From: Rugalucina vietnamica
Lineage: Eukaryota; Mollusca; Bivalvia; Lucinida; Lucinidae
Direction of reading: 5' to 3'
Assembly (NCBI GenBank): GCA_964017185.1
Contig: OZ024877.1
Coordinates: 9,394,201 to 9,458,200, forward strand
Length of the DNA stretch: 64,000 nucleotides
Below the pieces are notes generated by a model. The model had not been told where the DNA came from, ran no database searches, and was given only the letters and a program-made list of their open reading frames with translations. Shown here piece by piece: positions 35,501 to 47,500 of the stretch. Made by a program: the position numbers and the translations under genes. Positions within the stretch are counted from its first letter, which is position 1; each line of letters begins with the position of its first letter.

Positions 35501-38500
35501 GGTCCGTTACCCAAGACTAAATCAGGTTGCCAATATCTCTTGACTATAATGTGTGCTTCAACACGTTTTCCTGAAGCAATTCCACTCAGGAATATCAAGA
35601 CGAAAACAATAGTTAAGGCCCTTGTAAAGTTTTTCACACTTGTAGGTCTTCCAAAATCAGTCCAATCAGATCAGGGTTCCAATTTTATGTCAGGAACATT
35701 TCAGCAAGTAATGCATGAACTTGGCATTAAACAATACAAGTCATCAGCTTATCATCCTGAAAGTCAAGGTGCTTTGGAAAGATTCCATCAAACTTTGAAG
35801 AACATGATCAGATCTTACTGTTTTGACACCGAAAAAGATTGGGATGAAGGCATACATTTGCTATTATTTGCTGTCAGAGAGTCAGTACAAGAGTCTCTTG
35901 GGTTCAGTCCGTTTGAACTTGTTTTCGGACACACTGTTCGTGGACCTTTAAAACTTATGAAAGAGAAGTTTCTTTCAAGTAATGACAGTCCTTTGAACTT
36001 ACTTCAGTATGTGTCTGACTTCAAAACTAGATTGACAAAAGCTTGGGAAGTTGCTCGGTCCAATCTTAAGTCAGCTCAGAGCAAAATGAAGTTGCATTTT
36101 GATGAAAATGCTCAGAACAGAAATTTTGACCCTGGAGACAAGGTGATTGCTCTTTTGCCCATTCCTGGCAGGCCATTACAAGCTAGATATTATGGTCCAT
36201 ATACTGTTGAGAAAAGGTTAAGTGATGTAAATTACATTGTTAACACTCCTGGGAGGCGCAAGCAAAAACAATTATGTCATATTAACATGCTTAAAAAGTA
36301 CATTGATAGGGATAGTGATAATGATAGTTCAGTTATTTCCTCAGTAAGCATAGTTAATTCTGTCCCTCATGAACAAAATCAGACAGACTTTGAAGAAATG
36401 AACTCTGTGAACTGTGAACCATTATCCTCAAAACTCCAGAATTCTGACATTCTGCATGACCTCGATCAGAAACTGTCACATCTAGATCCGGACAAGAAAC
36501 ATGAACTAAAACAATTAATTCTTGAACATGAGCACTTATTTCCGGACATTCCATCCAGAACCGATAAAATCTACCATGATGTAGACATTATTGAAGGAGC
36601 AAAACCGGTGAAACAACATCCGTATAGACTTCATCCTGAAAGACAACAATATCTCAGGAAAGAAGTTAAGTATTTGCTGGACAATGACTTTATAGAACCT
36701 AGTCAAAGTGAATGGAGTTCTCCTTGTATACTTGTGCCAAAATCTGATGGGACATTTCGAATGTGCACAGACTATAGAAAAGTAAATTCTGTCACAAAAA
36801 CTGACACATTTCCCATACCAAGAATTGATGACTGCATCGACAACATTGGTCACGCCAAATATGTGACGAAATTCGATCTTTTGAAAGGGTTTTGGCAGAT
36901 TCCACTTACAGACAGAGCAAAGGAGATCTCGGCATTTGTTACTCCTGATGGACTTTATCAATATAAAGTGATGCCTTTTGGCATGAAAAACTCTCCAGCA
37001 ACATTTCAGCGCTTGGTTAATAGTTTGATTTTCGGTCTGGATGGGTGTAAAGCTTACATCGACGATGCCATCATCTACAGTGAAGAGTGGAAACAACACC
37101 TGGAGATCATCAGAGAATTCTTCAAAAGACTCAGTGATGCTAAACTGACAATAAACTTACCGAAAAGTGAATTTTGCCATGCTAGTTTGACATTTCTAGG
37201 ACATATTGTTGGACAAGGTCAGGTCAGACCTGTAGAAGCCAAAGTTGAGGCTATATCAGATTTTCCTGTACCTACAGGAAAACGGCAACTGATGCGCTTT
37301 TTGGGTATGGCTGGATATTACAGAAAGTTCTGTAATAATTTTTCAGTTATAGCTGAGCCTTTGACAAATTTACTTGGTAAGAAGGTCAGGTATGTTTGGT
37401 CTGAGGCTTGTCAGAAGTCTTTTGATCAGTTAAAGGCCATACTTAAGAGTGCTCCAGTTCTATCAGCACCACGCTTTGACAGAGAATTCAAAATGGCGGT
37501 GGATGCAAGTGATGTTGGTGCAGGCAGTGTATTGTTACAAGAAGATGACAATGGTGTTGATCATCCTGTTTGTTACTTTTCAAAGAAGTTTGACAAACAT
37601 CAAAGAAATTATTCTACTATAGAGAAAGAATGTCTATCTCTTATTCTTGCCCTTCAACAATTTCAAGTGTATCTGTCTTCTGCAAATTCACCAATTGTCG
37701 TCTTCAGTGATCACAATCCACTGACCTTCATACACAAAATGAAAAACAAGAATCAGCGTTTGCTCAGATGGAGTCTCATGTTGCAAGAGCATAATCTTGA
37801 CATTAGACACATAAAAGGTAGAGATAATATAATTCCAGACACCCTTTCAAGAGCTTGACAGTTTTGCCTTGTATGTTTGCATATGAGTATTGCAAAAGAA
37901 AGTTTTATTTCACAAAACTTTCTTTTCGTTGAAGAGGGGAAGTGTTATATATAATTGATTCAATAATATTGATTCTTTTAAAAGCTATTACTTATAATTT
38001 ATATATATATAATCAAAGGGGAGTAACCCAATTAATTAATATATATTTCTTTTTATGTTTCTACAATTTATTATCTAGAACTTTGTAGAAGAATGTCATT
38101 GATTATTTTTATCACTGTTATATAATTTAGAAGTATAAAAAAATTCTATGAGCACTTTGTGGATAATTCCAGATGAAAATGGAGTGAGTGTTTTTTTTTA
38201 CCATAAGTTAAAAATATATTTGGACTATGTATACTACTGAGATCTCGAAGGGTCTAGTGGACTCTCGTTTAGTCTTGATGGTCGTTGCGGCCTTGAATTC
38301 TCTCTGGAGAATTCTAAATTCTCTTTGGAGAATTTAAAAGAACTTTCGTTTAGTTCGTTTCTTTTCTAGAGAAAAGTTTATTATATCATTCTCTAGAAAC
38401 CTGGAGAATTTCCTTAGATGTATAAATATAGGTCCCAATTCAGTCGTAGGTATTCAGAAATTTGAAGTGATTTAAAGTATATAATTTTGGTTGTTTCACT

Positions 38501-41500
38501 AGTGTTTTGTATTAGAATAAAAGTGTGGATTAAAATATACATGTGCTCATATTCTGGTTACTGGATTGTGGACTTACATTTGAGGGACAAGGACTTATTT
38601 GACATTAACTTTGTAAGTTATTTATTTATTTATTTACTTATCTGTTTGTTTGTTTGTATGTATTTGCAGCATTTATTTGTTTGATTAAATATTGTTAAGT
38701 TTAAATTACTTGGTTGTTTTTCGCTGTACCTGTCTAGTTACGCTAGATCGTAACACTATTATTATAAAAATAGGGTTCAAGGGGGGTATACATTACACGG
38801 ACATGTTTTCCTGATGATACGATTGCATGTACAGTCAATATTCCAAAACCCAGAAATCAGACTGGATTGAGAGAACAATTTTAACCATTACAAATATTAA
38901 ACCAAAAGCATGAAGAGCAACATGACTTGCTGTTTACAGCCGAGTAAGCCATCATTAATAAAAATAATCTATTACGAAAACTTGTCCATGCAATAAACGG
39001 AGATTTTTTGAGCTTTAAAAATTGAAAATTTTCAGCTGAATTTTGATATTTTTCTTATTTTTGCTCAAAACAAAGATTGTGGGTACACGTTAGAACCGGC
39101 TAACGAGTACCCACAATCTATGTTTTGGAGCAAAATTAAAAAAAATAGGTATACCCCTGCATACCCCAGTTTTACTATATAAAAGTGGGGCATGAGGGGG
39201 TATTTATTGCACAGACGATGAGACGCAAACATCCATTGCAGATTTTTTAATCAAGCCAAATCAGCTGTCAAAACTTTCCACAATTGTTTCATCATGAACA
39301 TGTACCTTTCTACGGGATCTCTAAGGATGAGGATTATCTTTACATCCGGGTTCATATGTCGGATAAGATGAGGTGTGATAAACTGTGGTTCATTCAGTCC
39401 CTGGTTCTGTGGTATAAGCTTCCATCCAAGGTTACCCACTAGGTCATGGGGACTGCCGTCACCTATAAACAAACACCAACTGATGATTCAGAATCGCATC
39501 ATGCAAACATGTCCGTGTAATATATACCCCCTTGAACCCCACTTTTATATGGCAAAACTGGGGTATACAGGGGTATACCTATTTTTTCTTATTTTTGCTC
39601 CAAAACATAGATTGTGGGTACACGTTAGAACCGCCTCGTTTTGAGCAATAATTAGAAAAATATCAAAATTTTTCTGATGAAAATTTTCAATTTTTGAACT
39701 GAAAAAAATTCTTTGTATATTGCATGGGCAAGTTTTCGTAATGGCACGTGAAGGGCATTTACAAAAAGTGCACGGAAATGCAGAAATGACGAACAATCAT
39801 TTAACGGAAGAAAAAAGCTACTATCCGCATATTTCAGGCACACCTTGACAAACACATCAGGAAAACATGTCCGTGAAATGTATACCCCCTCAAACCCCAC
39901 TTTTATATAGCAAAACTGGGGTGTGCAGGGGTATACCTATTTTTCTTATTTTTGCTCCAAAACATAGATTGTGGGTACTTGTTAGAACCGCCTTGGCGAG
40001 GCGGTTCTAACATGTACCCACAATCTATGTTTTTAGCAAAAATAAGAAAAATATCAAAAATTTTCTACTTAAACTTTTCAATTTTTACAACTTAGAAAAT
40101 CTCTGTATATTACATGGGCATCTTTGCGTAATGTAACAAAGTTGTAATTTGCATTACTGTGCATCATTGCAATCATGTGGTATTATGTAAAGCTTGACAA
40201 GAGGTAACGTTCTTTTTCTGCCCCCCTGTGACATGGAAGTTTGGGATTTTCAAGGTGTAGGAAACGAACAAGCGTTTTTGGTAGAGTTTAAGAAAAGAAC
40301 TAAAGATATCTTTGTGCAAGATTGGCATTCACGGCTGGAAGAGTCGACGCGAGCGAGGTTCTATAATACGGTTGCAAATTTTGGGTACCAAAGCTATTTG
40401 GATTCTATAAATATCGAAAAATTTAGAATAAGTTTAAGCAAATTAAGATTATCATCACATAGACTTGAAGTAGAAGTAGGGCGTTGGGTGAAACCAAGGG
40501 CAATAACATTGAACAACAGAAAATGTAAATTATGCGGTGTCTTAGAAGATGAGTTCCATTTCGTTTTAGAATGCACGTTATATATCGAATTAAGGAAAAC
40601 TTATATTATTAAATACTTCTGGCGGCGCCCTAATATGTATAAATTCATCGAGCTTCTCCAAACAGACAGTAAAATAAAGACTAAACGACTAAGTATGTAT
40701 ATTGAAAAGGCTTTTCGTATTAGAAGAGTAAACATGCCATTGTAACTGTATATATATGTATGTCAAAATCAAATATTACAAGTGTAGGAGTTTGTAAACA
40801 CAGCCAGGTCTGACACAGAAACCGGCAGTTGCTCGCAAGCAATTATGATCATCAACATAGAGAATACGGAATATGAAATGATCAAATTCGGGATTGTTGG
40901 GATATGAACAAAGTAAACACTCTCCCGATCTGATATTTATGATCATTATAATGCTATACGCTGTTTGAATATTGTGCATTATGTTCGCTATCCTGCATGT
41001 TTATTATGTTTTGTATTTTGTATATATGCTCATGGGCCAAATGGCTTATTGCATGAACGAATAAACTTGTAAAACATAAACGTATGTATTTACCAACCTG
41101 TGATATAACCTCTAAATGGATTGTTTTTTATCATGGTCGCCGCACTCTTGAAGAAGTTCAGGTAGTCCTCAAAGGTTTTAACTGGTTTCGTGTCACCATT
41201 ATAATCAATGCCTTTAATGAGAAAAAGGGAGACTCAAAACCCTACTGTACTCCACACAACCATTGAATTTCACAAATTTCAAGTGAATGAGCGAATGTTT
41301 TGGCCAAATTTGCGTGAAGGTGTTTTTTATACTGAACAAAAACAAAAACACAACAAATATCTTCCACTAATTTTGAGCAAACTACGATACAATCAGAAAT
41401 CATTGCATTTTCTACTTATGCATTATATCAATTTTTAGTTTTAGTTTAGAATAACAGTAACGCATGAGTGTATAAGGGAAACGCGCACCGGGCGTGTTAA

Positions 41501-44500
41501 AAATGCAAAATTCCACATAGGCCAGACGCATGACGGAAACACGTACAAAACTCGCTACGTGCGCGTTGGACACGCTTGGTGTACGTCCGGTGCGCGTCGT
41601 TGTACGTCGCTAAATGTCGGTGCGCGTCTCTTGCGCGTTTGAGCTCATTTTCTACACATGCTTAAAATTTTCTAGAAGCTCGGCGTGTCTCGGGCATGTG
41701 TCATATACGTTTCGAATAAGTTCCACGTGCGTTGCAGGCGCGTTAAAAAGCTTTGAATGCGTTTGGCGAACGTTTTACACACGCCAGTGTACGCAACATG
41801 CGCGTTCAGATTTTAAGAAATATTGCTGCATGCTGCATGAGATGTTTAATGCCCTTGCGGACATCGTTGGTAGGCGTGCGCTGTCAAGCTTGGTTAGCTG
41901 ACCTTGAAGAAAAAATAAAAGCAAGACAGTGCAGGGAATAAAAGATGATAGGTTAAAATAGTGAAGTGGAGTTTAAAATCAGGGTTAAAAACAACAATGT
42001 CTGGATCCGTGAGTGTTGCAGTTTGCTTACAGCGACCTTGAATGAATGAAGGTCTTGCAAACTGACAACAGCTTCAGGGAGTGCATTCCATTGGACAATT
42101 GCCGGTGGAGAGAAAGGCTATTTATAATAAATTGTGCTTGTGTGACGTTGGCGGGAGGTCATCGAGTGACAGTACCGGGACACCCTATTTGCTGGCTTGA
42201 TGTGGTCTGGAGGTGGTACTGCCAAGAGTCCCTAAACAATCTTATACAAATGGCAAAGACGCTCGTCTTTGTGCAAGGGATCTCTAACCTAAATGATAGG
42301 CACGGCTGTGACGCTTGACCTGTAATTATAGTTGCTGGTAGTCCATCTAGCTGCTCTTCTTTGAATTTTTCCAGTTGGAGTGTTTTGTCATCAGAATTAG
42401 GGTCGCAAACGGGGGAAGTGTTCTCTAGCTGGGGGTGGGGGCGGACAGGCGAGTTATAAGCTGTTTCTTTCACCTTTGTGTTTTTGGTTTTTATGTTGCG
42501 TTTGATGTATCATAAGGTCCTGTTAGCATTACCGGCAAAATCACTTTGCTTCTATTTCATGAATTTTAGAGAGGGTGTGCTAACTTTGTTTCTTGGTCAT
42601 TTGAAGGTTAAAAAGTGTGCGCATGCGCAGAGCAAATCTTTTCCTCGTTGCATTATTTAAGACTACAAAAAATTCTCATTCAATTTTAATCGAAATGAAA
42701 ATCAGTTTTTACATGTTATACCCTAATATCCCATGAATAGGAATCATACAGCAACACACCTGAAATTCGCATCGTTTTGCCCTTTAACTTGAAAATCCTC
42801 GGTGACCTATTTTTTTTTTTTTTTTTTGTTCAGTGTATATATGCATGTTTTTAGTATTCGGATTCGCCGTTTCTTCAGTTACTTGCTTTAACACATGCGC
42901 ATGATTCAAGTTATATTATGACACAAAAACGAAGAAAAGGGTCTTTGGGTGAACAGACTTTATTTGACAGTAGCAAGAATGTCTAAAAATCGCATTCTTC
43001 TCTTCACGATTCTCGTTATACTGTTTGCAACGAAGAATGTCAAAATTACCACCGACGCCCCTGAAAATGAAAGTAGATTCAACCAAATTATAACGAAGGG
43101 CAAGTCCATTTCTCACAAAGGTCAATTGTACACTTACCATATCGCCTTAATGCCCACCACATAGTCTCTTTGTTTCTCGCACCACTGTTCCCAAGTATGT
43201 CCGGATGACTGATGATTCTGTCAAACAAGTCGCTCGATGCACATTTAGCACCACCAATGAGTTGAAAGTACGGTAAACAGTTGAATCTCTGATCCTCAGA
43301 ATACCAACACGGATTTTTATATTCTTGTAGAAATACAGGCGGTGGCTGAGAACAGAAATGATTTCATCAGGAAAACATGTTCATGAAATGTATACCCCCT
43401 TAAACCCCACTTTATATATCAAAACTGAGGTAGATCTATGCAGGGGTACACCTATTTTTCTTATTTTTGCTCCAAGACATACATTGCGGTACTCGTTAGA
43501 ACCGCCTCACCAAGGCGGTTCTAACGTGTACACACAATCTATGTTTGGGCGCGGCGGTTCTGACGAGTACTTACAACCTATGGTTGGAGCAAAAATAAGA
43601 AAAATATCAAAATTTTTGAGCTGAAAATTTTCAATTTTTAAAGCTAAAAAATATCTGTTTATTGCAAGTTGAGGGCAAGTTTTCCTGATGTTACTTGATT
43701 GATATTGGAGCTTTTCATTTAAGAAATGAATTTCATTTTTCTGATGTTCAGGAGCTTTGAACCACAGAGGATCGCGTGCAAAGTGAATGAATCCCGAAGT
43801 ACTTCGTGTAAGCTTTGCTAGCGACCCACTGTGGTTCAGAGCTCCGTGTACATCAGGAAAATTAAACTCATTGCTTATATTTATATTCATTTCAATCTAT
43901 GACTTGTTGAAAAATTATCAAGGCGATCACATTTACAAGCAAATAAAGAACTTACACACAGTGGGTGTTCAAACAGCGGAACGGCATCAATGGCGTCATA
44001 GCGTTAATAACGTCCAATCACATTTGGTGAGAGCCGCCATGCTTTCACGACGTCAAGTTTGATCATGTGACGTCGCGTTACACGATGTTGTTCATGGAAC
44101 TATGAACCACATATCAGTTCTATGGATTCATTACGACTTTGCATCAGAAATGTAGATATAAAACAATTGAGGAATCATTTACAACTCCGTTGCGCAGAAG
44201 TGCTGTGGTATTGTCAATTTGACGTTTCGCCAGTTTACTTTTCTGATTCTGACTGATGAGGAAATATTTCTATTATTTGGTTTGTTAGGAATAACTTGCC
44301 TGAGAAATATTCAGATAAATAAGCATATTATCTGACGCATTCAATTAAGAAATGAATTTCTTTTTTTTTTCTGATGTTCATAAAGCTACGAAGCACACTG
44401 GATCGCGTACGTAAAGTGAATGAACTGTGAAAGGGCTCATCTAAGCTTTGCTAGCAACCCACTGTGGTTCAGAGCTTCACGAACATCAGAAAAATTAAAG

Positions 44501-47500
44501 TCAATGCTTATATTTATAGACATTGCTACATGTATCTTTCGCCTATTGAAAAAATATCAAGGCGATCACATAACAAGCAAATAAAGAACTTACACACAGT
44601 GCGCGTTCAAACAGCAAAACGACATCGATGGCGTCATGACGTTTACAACGTCCAATCACATTGGCCATGGTTTTTACGACGTCAAGTTTGATCATGTGAC
44701 GTCGCGTGACACGATGTTGGTCATGGAACTATGAACCACATTTCAGTTCTATGGATTCTTTACGACTTTGCATCAGAAATGTAAATATAGAACAATTGAG
44801 GAATCATTTACAACTCCGTTGCGCAGAAGTGCTGTGGTATTGTCAATTTGACTTTTCGCCAGTTTACGTTTCTGATTCTTGCTGATGAGTAAATATTTCT
44901 ATTATTTTACTTGCAACATTTGGTTTGTTAGGAATACATGTAACTTGCAGAAGACTAGATCAGCTGGCTAACCTGCACTCTGATACACTTCGTGACCTCT
45001 CTCCACTTCGGTGTGGATCGAGAGATCTAACGGGGCACCGATGGAAATATTCTGTCTAGCAGAAGACGTATTCAGATGAAAATATCTGACTCATTCAATG
45101 TGCCATAAAGTGCACTTATTTATCTTCAACAGGAAATATGATGAGAAAGTTTATACCGACATTTCGGGAATGTGAGGAGATAAATAGTGTATTAACTATA
45201 GAGTACATCAATTAAATTATATTACATTCACATGTACATGTACATAAACACATGAAAATTTGAACAGGTAAACCAAAGCGACAGTAACTGTTGTTCTTAC
45301 CATACACAGGATATCTTCGATGTCACCGTTTGACCAAGTCTTGTTCGAGCATGTTACATTGTAGAAGATTGGGACCAATGGTTTCTTCAAGGCAAACTTT
45401 CTACTGATTCCCTTTATCATGTAGTCAATATCTAGAATCGGGCCTGGTGCAGCTACAATATAATAACGCAGTTCTTATTGTATTTATTTACTTATTTTAT
45501 ACTTTACAGTGAAATTGATGTATAGACTTGATATTGATATTTTCACTAGTGATTGATATCAGCCGATATTTTCACTGTAGAGTTTGGATTACTTCTGACG
45601 TTTCCATTCACTTGACGTCATTAAATGTGCCTCACTTCAGAAATTCAAATGCCTGTAACTCCGTTATTTACGAACGAAAACATAAAGTGTGGGTATTCAT
45701 TTTTTTAGTTAGAACGTTAGGAACAATGTGGTACCAAAATTATTTGTGTTTTCAAAAATTTTTGTTTTTTGCATTTTCATCGCCTGCTTTGTGAATAGGA
45801 AAATGCCCGTGTATTGTATAAAATAAAAAAAAAAATACATTTTATCGGTAAACACCAAACATGTTTCATCTCGTGACTTGAAAACATCTAAAGTTTCACT
45901 CGTGCTACGCACTCATGAAAATTTTGATGTTTTCAACTCACTCGATTAAATATATTTGGTATTCACCTCAAAAAAGTAAATATCCTCTATGTATTTATTT
46001 ATTTATTTATCTATTTTAATTATTTTTTATTTTTATTTATTTATTTTTTTTTTGGGGGGGGGGGTGGGGGGGTTAAGATTTGTCTATTTTATAGATTCGG
46101 TAAATGCAAGTACTTCAGGTAAATTCGGCACGTTGTCTAAGTTTAAAGGGACCCTTGATAATTGTTGTGAACCACTGCAGAAGCTGAGAGTGAGGTTGGG
46201 CGCCTGTAAAACCGGTTTAAGCCATCCCGGTAATTTTATATTACTGATCATACCATGACGATACTTCCGTTGTAGTTCTAATTGTTTTATGTTTTGGTGT
46301 TGGTTTTTTGTGCTCTGTGCACCTTATGTACGTTTTCACATTGTAGTTAAGTTCTGGTAATATAACTTAGTGACCGCCTATGGGAAACAGCTTCTCACTC
46401 GGCTTACGATATGTCGTCTTAGTATAAAAAAACTGATTGTCAATTTAGTTTTTCCCTCCTCGGTTTTTGTAGTGGGACCCTTTTTCTGATTGTGCCATTT
46501 CCTGATCATTGACTACTTAAAGGGGCACATTTGATGCCACCCGGCGAGCGTTTTATTACCTGGAATTTACCGGTTGAGATTTTAGTGGGTGTGGCTTAAC
46601 TACTGTCCCAGGAATTATAAGCCAATTAGAATACCTGTAACTGCTGATAAGAGCTGTCAATAATTCAACAGGTAACGTTTCTCCATGAAGCAATATCCAA
46701 TCAGAATTGATTATTGCTAGTGTTGTATAATGGAGAGCTCAGGTTGGTGTCAACAAAAACTGAGATAAGACACCTAATTCAGCCATTTATAGTCCAGGTT
46801 TTGTTATAATGTAGTTAATGTAGCTCTTCAACCGAGATAGATAAAAATGGTTGACCAATCGGCGCATCCTCATTCGACAATAAGCTTCTCACAAGCGTTA
46901 AGATGCCCTGACTATAAACCATTAATAGTCTCTAGTACATATTTAGGGAATCTTTCACAGTAAGTCAGGATATATAGGCGAGACGGTGGGTAGGGAAATT
47001 TTTCGTTTCGCACAACACCCTCCACATACTAGGTTTGATACTATGGGTGGCTTCTTTGATCATTATAAAGAGCTTCTAGGCACGTTGTCGCCCTGTAATA
47101 TGGTGCATTTGTCCTCCAGAACCCGTTACGTATGTTACCCATTCAAACCAAAAAAGTGCTCTAAGTTTGTAAAATACACTACGAATCTCTTATCTAAATT
47201 CCAAACCTAAATGTATCAATATCATCTGATGAAAGAATGTTAAGGGCACACATATCGATATATTCAATCATTTTCATGCATCGATGGTGTAACGTATGTT
47301 ACATTCTCAAAACAGCATGTGAAAATGCTATTTACAGAACAGTAAGCTATTTTGATATAATACTTCGCTTTGCGAATTTCACTTTTAGTGCACTACGGGT
47401 GGCTTCGTTGATCAATATAAAGATTTTCTATGCACGTTGTCGCCCAATGGTATGGTGCATTTGCCCTCCAGAAGCCGTTACGCACATCGTATGTAACCCA

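Larger units (their letters stand above)
31915..38755 (+). mobile_element. Intact LTR retrotransposon, Ty3/gypsy type with Gmr1-like domain order
   Basis: 6841 bp: 816-bp left LTR, primer-binding region, one long ORF, polypurine tract, 813-bp right LTR, flanked by CTAT. The LTRs start TGTTA and end TAACA and differ by about three substitutions and two small repeat-length changes, which suggests a recent insertion. It lies in intron 5 of the sulfotransferase gene, antisense to it, within a family A MITE. Only one full copy is in this window. Confidence 0.95.

Noticed and set aside
41463-41890. CpG-island promoter
   Set aside because: It sits in intron 3 with no exon or initiator nearby. The GCGCGTT words look like a repeat.
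43707-44945. CRISPR-like repeat array
   Set aside because: Only two long units with no regular spacers, in eukaryotic DNA.
46040-46073. G-quadruplex regulatory element
   Set aside because: A simple T/G run in an intron with no nearby gene start. Reported only as a simple repeat.
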